64,000 nt of DNA from Chloroflexota bacterium (GTDB taxonomy: Bacteria; Chloroflexota; Anaerolineae; JAAYZQ01): assembly GCA_018606645.1 (NCBI GenBank), contig JAGVRI010000017.1, positions 29,263-93,262 on the forward strand, given 5' to 3'. The notes beneath the pieces are model-generated. The model was given only the letters and a program-made list of their open reading frames with translations, ran no database searches and was not told the DNA's origin. Both the position numbers and the translations under genes were made by a program. Shown here one piece after another: positions 42,992-51,013 of the stretch. Position 1 is the stretch's first letter. Every line of letters starts with the position of its first letter.

Positions 42992-45352
42992 GTGAGACCA
43001 GACAGTGTGAATCCATACCTACCGGGCCGACCGGTAGACAACCCAAGGCTGTTCGTTGGCCGCCACGAGGTGCTCACCTCTATCCAGGAGAATCTGATCA
43101 AGGGCCAGCGCTTTTTCCTGGTCGCCAGCCCCCCTCGTTTGGGGAAATCTTCCCTGCTCCGTCAGATCCCCTTTCACTTGCCCGAGGGGTTGGTGGCCGT
43201 GCGAGTGGACCTGCTCGAAGAAAACGCCCAGAAGCTGGACTGGCTGCTGTGGCGTCTGGCTGTGGTGATTGACCATGAGCTTCAACGCCAGGTCGGTTCG
43301 GAGAGCCTGAGTCCGGCATGGTCCGATTTTGAGGGGCGGACGGAGTATCTGGTGGACCAGTTTGCGCCGCAAGTCCGCGCCGCGTTGGGCGATCGGGGCC
43401 TGATGCTGTTGCTGGATGACCTGGATGCTCTGGCTCAGAGTGGAAGCGCGCTATGGACGGGCTTGCTCGATGTCCTGGTGGCCTGGTGCGACCAGGACCG
43501 AGACCTGGCCCTGGTGGTGACCATGTCGGCGGCGCTGCATGAACGCCTGGCCCGCGATCACCCGGCTCTGCTGGGCCGAGCGGTGAGCTATTCCCTCCCT
43601 CCGCTTTCGAGCGAAGAAGCGTCTCTGCTGGTGACCCGTCCGGTGGAAGGGACCCTCACCTATGACTATGGGGTGGTCCGTCGGTTGGTCGAGTTGACGT
43701 CCGGTCAACCTTACTACTTGCAGTTCCTCTGCTTTGAGATCTTTAACCGGTGCGCGGCCACGGGCTGGGTGAACCAGCATGACCTGGACCTGGTGATCCA
43801 GGAACTAGTCAGTCGCGAGATCCCGGACTTTCGCCGGGTCTGGGAGGAATCGTCGCCTTCCGAACAGGCGACGCTGGCGGCGCTGGTTTCTCTGCGCGGG
43901 GCGCGCGGGGTGGCCACGGTCCAGGAAGTGCGCACCCTTCTGGCCAAAGCCGGGGTGCGGGTGGATTGGAATCAGGTGACCGCCGTGTTGGAAGGCCTTG
44001 CGGCGCGGGGCGTGATTGACCGGTTGGGGGTGTTCACCTACCGCTTTCGGGTGGCGCTGCTGCGCGACTGGCTCAAGGAGCGCATTGACCTCTCCCAGGT
44101 GATCCGTCATACGCGGTGGGAACCGGCCAGTTCGGACCGGGCCTCGGGCGTTGCCCCGGTGGTCAAGCTCACCGCCAAACGGGAACGACGACGCAAGCCC
44201 CCGCCTGTGCCCCCGCCGGCCACAGGCGAAATGGAGAGCAAGCCCGAAGCCGTTCCTGCATCGGGCCGGCAGTGGACCTGGATGATGGCAATGGGAGCGG
44301 TTATCCTCGCTCTTGGGGCGCTGGCCGCGTTTTGGGCGGTGAGCTCGTTGCCTGGCGAAACCGGCCCGGTGGTTCCTTCTCCGTCGGTGGCGGCGACCCG
44401 GGCGGCGAGCGTTTCGTCCGCGCCTGCTTCTCCACCGCAGGTCACCAGCGATCGGGCCGGTACGCCAACGGTGCTGCCTACGCCGCCGCCCTCTCCCACC
44501 CAGCCCCCCACCCCGACACCGCCTCTGGTCATTGCCCGCTCGGTACCGGCTCTGGCGTATCAATCCCGAGAGCGAGGAGACCGAAGCTGGTTTGTCTATG
44601 TGATGGATAGCGATGGGAGCAACCGCACCCGACTGGTCGAGGGACAATCAGGGTTTCTTTCCGCGCCGTCCTGGTCACCGGACGGGACCCGGCTGGTCTT
44701 TGCTTCGGATCGGGAGGGGAGATCGGACCTGTGGGTCATGGACCGCGACGGCAGCCATCTGATCAACCTGACCCAGGACGAAGCCCGGGATCATTGTCCG
44801 GCCTGGTCCCCGGATGGGCAGTGGATCGCCTTTGCTTCGTTGCGCGATTCGCTCTATTGGGAGCTGTATCTCATTCGCCCCGATGGATCGGATGTGCAAC
44901 GCCTGACTTGGTGGGAGGATGCCTCCGACCTGTGGCCAAGCTGGTCACCGGATGGAACACGCCTGGCTTTTGCCTCCAAGCGGGATGGAAACTGGGAGAT
45001 TTACGTGGTCAACCTCGATGGGTCCGGTTTGGTGCGATTGACCGACCATCCAGCCGACGATACCAATCCGGCGTGGTCGCCCGACGGCAGCCGAATTGCC
45101 TTTGAAAGCACCCGCGATGGGTATGCCGAGATCTATGTGATGCCAGTGCTCGGCGGGGATGCGGTGAACCTCAGCAATGCCCCGTTCTCCAGCGAGCATG
45201 GTCCTACCTGGTCGCCGGACGGAGGGCGGATCGCTTTCTATTCCGATCGGGATGGGGACTGGGACATCTATGTCATGGCCGCGGACGGTTCCGATGTGAT
45301 CCAGTTGACCGGGGACGTCAGCGACGATCAGGTGCCTGCCTGGCGACCGTAA
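42992..45352 (+). CDS. AAA-type ATPase with membrane segment and TolB-like propeller
   Basis: 786 residues with three parts. Residues 1-380 are a STAND/AAA-like ATPase: NPYLPGRPVDNPRLFVGRHE, Walker A SPPRLGKSSLL (46-56), Walker B LMLLLDDLDAL and a winged-helix-like tail. One membrane segment follows at about 430-453, then a Pro/Ser/Thr-rich linker to about 515. The rest is a WD40-like propeller with five repeats of WSPDGxRIAFxS type. The ATPase should face the cytoplasm and the propeller the outside (inference from the single span). GTG 42992 is the start used; GTG 43007 is possible. No partner is known. Confidence 0.8.
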   Translation: MRPDSVNPYLPGRPVDNPRLFVGRHEVLTSIQENLIKGQRFFLVASPPRLGKSSLLRQIPFHLPEGLVAVRVDLLEENAQKLDWLLWRLAVVIDHELQRQVGSESLSPAWSDFEGRTEYLVDQFAPQVRAALGDRGLMLLLDDLDALAQSGSALWTGLLDVLVAWCDQDRDLALVVTMSAALHERLARDHPALLGRAVSYSLPPLSSEEASLLVTRPVEGTLTYDYGVVRRLVELTSGQPYYLQFLCFEIFNRCAATGWVNQHDLDLVIQELVSREIPDFRRVWEESSPSEQATLAALVSLRGARGVATVQEVRTLLAKAGVRVDWNQVTAVLEGLAARGVIDRLGVFTYRFRVALLRDWLKERIDLSQVIRHTRWEPASSDRASGVAPVVKLTAKRERRRKPPPVPPPATGEMESKPEAVPASGRQWTWMMAMGAVILALGALAAFWAVSSLPGETGPVVPSPSVAATRAASVSSAPASPPQVTSDRAGTPTVLPTPPPSPTQPPTPTPPLVIARSVPALAYQSRERGDRSWFVYVMDSDGSNRTRLVEGQSGFLSAPSWSPDGTRLVFASDREGRSDLWVMDRDGSHLINLTQDEARDHCPAWSPDGQWIAFASLRDSLYWELYLIRPDGSDVQRLTWWEDASDLWPSWSPDGTRLAFASKRDGNWEIYVVNLDGSGLVRLTDHPADDTNPAWSPDGSRIAFESTRDGYAEIYVMPVLGGDAVNLSNAPFSSEHGPTWSPDGGRIAFYSDRDGDWDIYVMAADGSDVIQLTGDVSDDQVPAWRP

Positions 45353-45359
45353 GAAGTTG

Positions 45360-45485
45360 CCCCCATTGGCGCGATTTCGTTCCGGCTGAAGCCTTGAATC
45401 CCACCGGCTAAAGCCTCGACTCCCAAGAGAGGAGTGGAGCCTTCAGGCGGTCCGGCTGAAGCCTCAACTCCCACTGGGTGCCGGA
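45360..45485. repeat. Dispersed palindromic repeats
   Basis: Three half-units (CGGCTGAAGCC, CGGCTAAAGCCTCGACTCCC, GGAGTGGAGCCTTCAGGCGG) that can fold together. They separate the propeller gene from the gntR promoter. Confidence 0.7.
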
Positions 45486-45513
45486 CCTGCCCTGTAGACC
45501 TGGCCGCGTGTAC

Positions 45514-45565
45514 TTGACAAAACTATGATTTCCAGTAAGATTGGATTATCGATAATCGTTTATTG
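45514..45565 (+). promoter_or_regulatory. gntR promoter with autoregulatory operator
   Basis: TTGACA (45514-45519) and TAAGAT (45536-45541), 16-base spacer. The perfect palindrome GATTATCGATAATC (45544-45557) sits on the predicted start point. Its complement plus flank (ATAAACGATTATCGAT) matches the hydroxylase operator. Confidence 0.75.
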
Positions 45566-45591
45566 CGTGAGTTTTTTTGGAAGTGAGGACG

Positions 45592-46305
45592 ATGAATCCA
45601 ATCGATACCCGGGTCAAATCGGAGTATAAGGCGAAGCGACTTCCCCGGATTATGCTGAGCGATCGCATCAAGGAGTATGTGGTGGAGGCGGTTCTCAGCG
45701 GTGAACTCAAGCCGGGCGATCGGCTAGTAGAGAGCGAATTGGCCCGTCAGCTCGGGGTCAGTCAGGCGCCGGTGCGGGAGGCTCTCCGCGATCTGGTGCT
45801 GTTGGGATTCCTGGTCAGCGAGCCGTACAAAGGAACCTCAGTCCGTTCCTTTACCTATGAGGAATTGTGGGAAACCTATACGGTGCGTGCGGCTCTGGAA
45901 TCGCTGGCGGCGCGACTAGCGGCGAGCCAACTGACCGACGCGGCGAAGGAAGAGCTGCAAACGATCCTGGACGAAATGATGGAAGCGGCTCGTCAACGGG
46001 ATATGGACCGGATCGTGCAGCTTGATAACAAGTTCCATGAGACGATTATCAAGAACTCGGGCAACCGAACGTTATATCAGCTATGGAAGACGCTCCAGTA
46101 TGGCACATGGAGCATTGTGACCTATCGCAAGACGACCTACGAGCCGGTGTATCTGGCGGCCCGGCATAAAGAGCTGCTAGAAGCCCTCAAGAGCGGCGAT
46201 CCGGAAAAGGCGTCCCATGTCATGCAACGGCACATCGAAGACATGGGCAAGCCGCCCAGCCGGGTCGAACTGGAAAACAATCACTCTTGGCGCATGAATG
46301 GATAA
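45592..46305 (+). CDS. GntR-family (FadR/FCD type) transcriptional regulator
   Basis: 237 residues. The N-terminal winged helix-turn-helix is typical of GntR: LKPGDRLVESELARQLGVSQ followed by APVREALRDLVLLGFL. The C-terminal FCD ligand domain begins near ELWETYTVRAALES and has metal-binding candidates D/H in DNKFHETIIKNSGN and H in AARHKELLEAL, with a final H in MQRHIEDM. FCD regulators bind organic acids and act mostly as repressors. GAGGACG places the start at ATG 45592. The operator over its own promoter indicates autoregulation and control of the nearby catabolic genes. Confidence 0.9.
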   Translation: MNPIDTRVKSEYKAKRLPRIMLSDRIKEYVVEAVLSGELKPGDRLVESELARQLGVSQAPVREALRDLVLLGFLVSEPYKGTSVRSFTYEELWETYTVRAALESLAARLAASQLTDAAKEELQTILDEMMEAARQRDMDRIVQLDNKFHETIIKNSGNRTLYQLWKTLQYGTWSIVTYRKTTYEPVYLAARHKELLEALKSGDPEKASHVMQRHIEDMGKPPSRVELENNHSWRMNG

Positions 46306-46785
46306 CGGTAGTCAACCGGTGGGCAAAAGTTCTCCTTGATGGTTCGGGGAGTGACCCACCGTTCCAGGTTCAGCGCACTGCCCGCTTTGTCATTGGTCCC
46401 CGAAGCGCGGCTTCCGCCAAATGGTTGCAACCCGACGACCGCTCCGGTGGGTTTGTCGTTGATGTAGAAGTTGCCGGCGGCGTGACGCAAGAGGTTGGCC
46501 GCCAGGTGGACGGCCCTCCGATCTTGGGCAAACACCGAACCGGTCAGGCCATACGGTGAGGTGGCATCGCAGAGCTGAAGCGTTTCCCGGTATTCAGCTT
46601 CTGGATGGACGTAGATGGTCAACACCGGGCCAAAGATCTCTTCCTCGGCGATCGGGGATATAGGCGCGGCTGGCCGCCGAGCACTTCTGGCCCTGATACT
46701 CGAATGCCCCGCGGATCAGGGCCGTGATCAGAGCCGGCACATCCGCCGAGGCGTGGGCGATGATGAACCCTTTGAAATCTCACCC
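46281..46785 (-). pseudogene. Remnant of 1-pyrroline-5-carboxylate dehydrogenase
   Basis: The minus strand encodes two pieces of a P5C dehydrogenase. The upstream piece (to 46785) reads FIIAHASADVPALITALIRG then AFEYQGQKCSAASRAYIP, including the catalytic cysteine. The downstream piece reads EEEIFGPVLTIYVHPEAEYR, GLTGSVFAQD, AAGNFYINDKPTGAVVGLQP and FGGSRASGTNDKAGSALNLE. About 75 residues between them are deleted, with a frame change near 46650, and the N-terminal half of the enzyme is missing. The left break lies next to a dispersed repeat. It overlaps the gntR 3' end by 25 bases. Confidence 0.88.
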
Positions 46786-46799
46786 CCCATTGCCTCTGG

Positions 46800-46880
46800 C
46801 TACCCTTACGCGGGAGTCGGGGCTTCAGCGGGAACGACACCGCCTAAAGGCTCCACTCCTGGAGGCTGGCTCCACTCTGG
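46800..46880. repeat. Dispersed repeat copy at the pseudogene break
   Basis: GGGAGTCGGGGCTTCAGCGG and CCGCCTAAAGGCTCCACTCC, arms of the palindromic family. It abuts the truncated end of the P5C dehydrogenase remnant. Nothing else is seen in 46786-46890. Confidence 0.7.
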
Positions 46881-46890
46881 CCATTTCGTC

Positions 46891-46932
46891 AGAATGTCAG
46901 AGGACGCCGATGCCGGCGTCCTCTGACATTCT
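46891..46932 (-). terminator. Strong 19-bp hairpin downstream of sod
   Basis: AGAATGTCAGAGGACGCCG and its exact complement are separated by the loop ATGC. It lies 77 bases past the sod stop codon in the direction of transcription. There is no T tract, so a Rho-independent role is uncertain. Confidence 0.5.
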
Positions 46933-47008
46933 TCGGAGCGACCCTCATACCGGTTCCTCTCCGTGACGGATCGACCTTTGAGCGCAGACCGCTCCTCTCA
47001 CGGCTGGC

Positions 47009-47611
47009 CTACGAGCGCGCCTTTTCGTAGCGAGCTGCCACGTCATCCCAGTTGATGATGTTGAAAAAGTTCTTGACGTATTCAGCTCGCCGGTTCTGAT
47101 AGCGCAGGTAGTAGGCGTGTTCCCACACATCCAGTACCAGCAGCGGAACGACTCCCCACTGGGTCAGGTTTTGATGTTTTTCGGCGGTCAGGATGACCAG
47201 CGAATCATCGGCCGGGCGATAGGCCAGGATACCCCAGCCGCTGCCCTCGACGGCGATCGAGGCGGCGGTGAACTGGGCCTTGAAGGCCTCAAAGCTACCG
47301 AAACCCCGCTCAATGGCCGCGGCCAGTGCCCCCTCAGGGGCGGGCTTGGCCTGAGACGCCGGGATCATGTTCGGCCAGAAAATGCTATGCAAGAGATGCC
47401 CTGAACCGTGGAACGCAGCCTCGCGGGACCAGTGCTTCACCAGCGCAAAATCTCCTGACTTGCGCGCTTCGGCCAGCTTGGCCTCGGCATTGTTCAGGCC
47501 GTCTACATAGGCCTTATGATGGATATCATGATGCAGTCGCATGGTTTGTTCGTCAATGTACGGCTCCAACGCATCGTAGGGATACGGGAGTGGTGGAAGT
47601 TCGTGTGCCAT
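47009..47611 (-). CDS. sod: Fe/Mn superoxide dismutase
   Basis: 200 residues. All four metal ligands are placed as expected: H27 in LHHDIHHKAYVDGLN, H75 in GSGHLLHSIFWPNM, and D161 and H165 in LDVWEHAYYLRYQNRR. It converts superoxide to oxygen and peroxide in the cytoplasm. The start at 47611 has GAGGAAAA upstream. Fe versus Mn use cannot be fixed from sequence alone. It is monocistronic with its own promoter and hairpin and lies between two gene remnants. Confidence 0.95.
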   Translation of the reverse strand: MAHELPPLPYPYDALEPYIDEQTMRLHHDIHHKAYVDGLNNAEAKLAEARKSGDFALVKHWSREAAFHGSGHLLHSIFWPNMIPASQAKPAPEGALAAAIERGFGSFEAFKAQFTAASIAVEGSGWGILAYRPADDSLVILTAEKHQNLTQWGVVPLLVLDVWEHAYYLRYQNRRAEYVKNFFNIINWDDVAARYEKARS

Positions 47612-47678
47612 TTTATTTTTCCTCCTGTGGTTTCATTGCGTCCGAAGTATCAGTGTCTCCGGTTCTTATTCTGCTCCC

Positions 47679-47706
47679 ATTATACCACCGTTCCCGTATT
47701 TGTCAA
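47679..47706 (-). promoter_or_regulatory. Promoter of sod
   Basis: Minus strand TTGACA (47701-47706) and TATAAT (47679-47684), both consensus, 16-base spacer. Confidence 0.7.
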
Positions 47707-47734
47707 GTTAAAATCATATAAATAGTAAAATTAT

Positions 47735-47846
47735 GGTCACGACCCGTGCATGGCGGCGATGATCGCCGAACCGGTTCAAAGATGGCGAGGTCTTGCCCGA
47801 TGTTGGCTCCGGGCGCCACGCCCAGGCCTACGACCGAATATTTACT
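47735..47846 (-). pseudogene. Short remnant of an isocitrate/isopropylmalate dehydrogenase
   Basis: The minus strand reads SVVGLGVAPGANIGQDLAIF then EPV, the diagnostic segment of decarboxylating dehydrogenases (GLGxAPGANIGxxxAxFEPVHGS). After EPV the expected HGSAPKY is scrambled (RRSSPPCTGRDHN), and the catalytic and N-terminal parts are absent. About 35 codons survive. With the sod and kor promoters, this accounts for the gap 47612-47995. Confidence 0.65.
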
Positions 47847-47925
47847 TTTGTGTTCGATATCTGTAGAGTATATTAGATTCCCGGAAACAGGACAAAAGTG
47901 TTCGCATCCTGTTTTTGCCTGAATC

Positions 47926-47953
47926 TTGACACCGATGGGGTTCATGGTAGAAT
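47926..47953 (+). promoter_or_regulatory. Promoter of the korDABC operon
   Basis: TTGACA (47926-47931) and TAGAAT (47948-47953), 16-base spacer, about 42 bases before the korD ATG, with GGGAGG in between. Confidence 0.65.
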
Positions 47954-47995
47954 GGAACGATAGCAACACGATAGTGAAACGGGAGGTTTTTCGTC

Positions 47996-48367
47996 ATGGC
48001 AACGGAAGAAACGGCGGAAGAGTCCGCCGTTCAAGTTCATAAAGAGGGGAAGAGTCGTGCTGCCCGGCCCCGGGGCCATGTCAAGGTTTTTGGCACCTGG
48101 TGCAAGGGGTGCGGCATCTGTGTGGAATTTTGCCCTCAAGGGGTGTTGACGATGGACAGTCAGGGGAGGCCGGTCGTTGCCTTTCCGGAAAAGTGCACGG
48201 CCTGCCATTGGTGCGATACGCACTGCCCTGATCTGGCGATCATCGTGCGTCGGTTGGAGCCGGAAGAGGTCAAAGAATTGACGGAACTGGCGGAACTGGC
48301 CGGACAGGGAGCGGCGCCGGCCGTTCAACCGGGTCCCGTCCACAGCCAGGAGGGAGGTGAGCGGTGA
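47996..48367 (+). CDS. korD: 2-oxoacid:ferredoxin oxidoreductase, ferredoxin (delta) subunit
   Basis: 123 residues. Two 4Fe-4S motifs: CKGCGICVEFCP (residues about 36-47) and CTACHWCDTHCP (about 67-78). An extended N terminus and a Pro/Ala-rich C terminus flank them. It accepts electrons from the ThDP subunit and hands them to free ferredoxin. GGGAGG precedes the ATG at 47996; the stop overlaps the GTG start of korA. The order D-A-B-C and subunit sizes match 2-oxoglutarate:ferredoxin oxidoreductase, though a related 2-oxoacid is possible. Confidence 0.9.
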   Translation: MATEETAEESAVQVHKEGKSRAARPRGHVKVFGTWCKGCGICVEFCPQGVLTMDSQGRPVVAFPEKCTACHWCDTHCPDLAIIVRRLEPEEVKELTELAELAGQGAAPAVQPGPVHSQEGGER

Positions 48368-49527
48368 CGATTCAGTTGCTCCAGGGAAACCACGCCTGCG
48401 CCAGGGGCGCATTGACCGCCGGCTGCCGTTTCTATGCCGGCTATCCGATCACCCCTTCGTCCGAAATTGCCGAGATCATGGCCCGTGAGCTGCCCCGGGT
48501 GGGCGGAAAGTTCATTCAAATGGAAGACGAGATTGCCAGTATGGCGGCCGTGATCGGCGCCTCGGTGGGCGGGCTGAAGGCCATGACCGCCACCAGCGGT
48601 CCGGGCTTCTCGTTGATGCAAGAAAACATTGGATATGCGATTGTCGCCGAGATCCCGTGCGTGGTGGTGAACGTGATGCGGGTCGGTCCCAGCACGGGGA
48701 TTGCCACCCACCCATCTCAGGCGGATGTGATGCAGGCCCGCTGGGGCACGCATGGCGACCATCCGATCATCGCCCTGGCCCCGGGTTCGGTGCTGGAGGC
48801 CTTTGAGTTGACGGTCAAGGCATTCAACTTTGCGGAAAAGTATCGCACCCCGGTGCTGGTCATGATGGACGAGGTGGTCGGGCACATGCGGGAGAAGGTA
48901 GACCTGCCCGATGCCGGGTCGGTGGAGATTGTGAACCGCGAGATGCCCTCCGTGCCCCCGGAATGGTATGAACCGTTTGGCAATCCGCCTTCGGACGTAC
49001 CGCCGCTGGCCCCGTTTGGCGAAGGCTATCGCTACCATATCACCGGGATGCTCCACGATCCGCGTGGTTTCCCGACGGAGCGCCTCGACGAGATCCAACC
49101 GTGGATTGAGCGCATCTTTCGCAAGATCGATCGCCACCTCGATGAGATTTGTATGTGGGAGGAGGATAGCGTCGAAGACGCCCGAGTGCTGATTATCGCC
49201 TACGGAGCGACCGCCCGGTCGGCGCGCCAGGCGATCAAGATTGCCCGGGCGCGCTACGGCCGCAAAGTGGGTCTGTTGCGCCTCAAGACCCTGTGGCCGT
49301 TCCCTGAAGAGGCGGTGGAGCGGGCGGCCGAGGATGTCCAGCGGGTGATCGTGGCCGAGATGAACCTGGGGCAGATGGCTCTGGAAGTGGAGCGGGTGGT
49401 CGGTCGCAAGAAGGTGGTGCGGGTCGGTCGCGCCGATGGGCAGATGGTCACTCCGGAGCAGATTGTGGACGCGATCCGCGCTCCTCAGCCTCAAGCGGTA
49501 TCCCTCCGCGTTGCGGTGCCATGGTAA
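48364..49527 (+). CDS. korA: 2-oxoacid:ferredoxin oxidoreductase, alpha subunit
   Basis: 387 residues. It starts with GTG 48364 overlapping korD. The pyrimidine-binding domain shows GCRFYAGYPITPSSEIAEIM, ATSGPGFSLMQENIGYA and VVNVMRVGPSTGIATHPSQ, typical of KorA; a transketolase-like C-terminal domain ends near RVGRADGQMVTPEQIV. It binds the pyrimidine end of ThDP together with KorB and probably makes succinyl-CoA from 2-oxoglutarate, or the reverse for carbon fixation. Confidence 0.92.
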   Translation: MTIQLLQGNHACARGALTAGCRFYAGYPITPSSEIAEIMARELPRVGGKFIQMEDEIASMAAVIGASVGGLKAMTATSGPGFSLMQENIGYAIVAEIPCVVVNVMRVGPSTGIATHPSQADVMQARWGTHGDHPIIALAPGSVLEAFELTVKAFNFAEKYRTPVLVMMDEVVGHMREKVDLPDAGSVEIVNREMPSVPPEWYEPFGNPPSDVPPLAPFGEGYRYHITGMLHDPRGFPTERLDEIQPWIERIFRKIDRHLDEICMWEEDSVEDARVLIIAYGATARSARQAIKIARARYGRKVGLLRLKTLWPFPEEAVERAAEDVQRVIVAEMNLGQMALEVERVVGRKKVVRVGRADGQMVTPEQIVDAIRAPQPQAVSLRVAVPW

Positions 49528-49539
49528 GGAGACCGGACC

Positions 49540-50403
49540 ATGAAGCAAGATGATCAAGGGATATATGAATATCTACGTCACCATAAAAAGTTCCCGCATG
49601 TGTGGTGTGCTGGATGCGGGATCGGGATTGTGATGGGGAGCCTGTTGCGTTCGATCCGCAATCTGGAACTCGGACGGGATGATGTGGCGATTATCTCGGG
49701 CATCGGGTGTGCGGGGAGGATGCCGGTGTATATGGATTTCAACACCCTGCACACCACGCACGGGCGGGCGCTGGCCTTTGCCACCGGCCTCAAACTGGCT
49801 CGACCGGACATGGAAGTGATCGTGGTCATGGGGGATGGGGATGCCTTGGCCATCGGCGGGAATCACTTTATCCATGCCGCCCGGCGCAACATTGATCTGA
49901 CTGCGGTGATCGTCAACAACAGCATCTATGGAATGACCGGGGGACAGTCGTCGCCCACCACCCCGTTGGGAGCCTTTTCCGCCACCGCACCCTACCGGCA
50001 TATCGAGCAGCCGTTTCCGATTTGTCAACTCGCCATTGCCGCTGGCGCCTCCTTTGTGGCACGGGGCACGGTGTATCACGTGACGGAACTGGACCGATTG
50101 CTCGAGCAGGCGATTCAGAAGCGGGGCTTTGCGGTGGTCGAGGCCGTGAGTTACTGTTACACGACGTTCGGTCGAGCGAACAAGATGAGATCTCCGGTCG
50201 AGATGATGCGCCTGCTCAAAGAGAATAGCATCACCGTTCAGGCCGCCCAAAAAATGGAGAAACTGCCTGACGGGGCGATCGTGCGGGGCGTGCTGCACAA
50301 CGAAGACAAGCCCGAGTACACCGAGCTGTATGACCAGATCATCGAACAAGCCCACGGTCAGCCTTCACCCCGGAAACGCCAGGTGCGTCGTGGCTGGGCC
50401 TAG
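49540..50403 (+). CDS. korB: 2-oxoacid:ferredoxin oxidoreductase, beta subunit
   Basis: 287 residues. The ThDP-binding motif is VVMGDGDALAIGGNHFIHAA followed by VNNSIYGMTGGQSSPTTP, and the cluster-binding cysteines begin VWCAGCGIG. It is 12 bases after korA with AAGGAGACC before the ATG. It forms the catalytic centre with KorA. Length and motifs are normal. Confidence 0.93.
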   Translation: MKQDDQGIYEYLRHHKKFPHVWCAGCGIGIVMGSLLRSIRNLELGRDDVAIISGIGCAGRMPVYMDFNTLHTTHGRALAFATGLKLARPDMEVIVVMGDGDALAIGGNHFIHAARRNIDLTAVIVNNSIYGMTGGQSSPTTPLGAFSATAPYRHIEQPFPICQLAIAAGASFVARGTVYHVTELDRLLEQAIQKRGFAVVEAVSYCYTTFGRANKMRSPVEMMRLLKENSITVQAAQKMEKLPDGAIVRGVLHNEDKPEYTELYDQIIEQAHGQPSPRKRQVRRGWA

Positions 50404-50413
50404 GGAGGTCAGT

Positions 50414-51013
50414 ATGGATACGGTGCGACAGGCAGCGCGACGAGCTCTGGAGGATCGTCTTGAGATCCGGCTTGCCGGCGAGGGGGGACAGGGCATGATC
50501 CTGGCCGGCGTGATCCTGGCCGAAGCGGCGGCGATCCACGATGGGTTGAATGCGGTCCAGACGCAGAGCTACGGTCCCGAAGCGCGAGGCGGGGCCAGCC
50601 GTTCTGAGGTGATCATCGCCCGGGGGGAGATTGATTATCCCAAGGTGATGGCGGCCGACCTGTTGCTGTGTATGAGCCAGGAAGCCTGCGACAAGTTCTA
50701 CACCCAGGTCAAAGAGGATGGGTGTATCATTGTGGATTCCACCCAGGTCAGTCGGTTGCCGAGTCACCGGGCGATTGCTGTTCCGTTCACCCAGATCGCG
50801 CAAGAGACCACGGGTCGTCGGATCACGGCCAGTATGGTCGCCCTGGGGTTTCTGTGCGGCTTGACCGGGGTGGTGAGTAAGCAGGCCCTGGAAAAGGCAG
50901 TCTGTGACCGGGTGCCGGCCGGCACGGAAGAGATGAACCTGAAGGCCCTGGCCGCAGGTTTTGCGGAGGCAGAACGGCTGCGGGGCAATGGCAGTGAACC
51001 GGTCTGCACCTGA
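50414..51013 (+). CDS. korC: 2-oxoacid:ferredoxin oxidoreductase, gamma subunit
   Basis: 199 residues. IRLAGEGGQGMILAGVILAE and QSYGPEARGGASRSEVIIA are the gamma-domain signature that binds CoA. GGGAGG places the start at ATG 50414, 10 bases after korB. The stop lies inside the start region of the CCA-adding enzyme gene, so that gene may share the transcript. Confidence 0.92.
   Translation: MDTVRQAARRALEDRLEIRLAGEGGQGMILAGVILAEAAAIHDGLNAVQTQSYGPEARGGASRSEVIIARGEIDYPKVMAADLLLCMSQEACDKFYTQVKEDGCIIVDSTQVSRLPSHRAIAVPFTQIAQETTGRRITASMVALGFLCGLTGVVSKQALEKAVCDRVPAGTEEMNLKALAAGFAEAERLRGNGSEPVCT

Noticed and set aside
46619..46840. 73-codon frame on the minus strand
   Set aside because: It reads the P5C dehydrogenase remnant out of frame.
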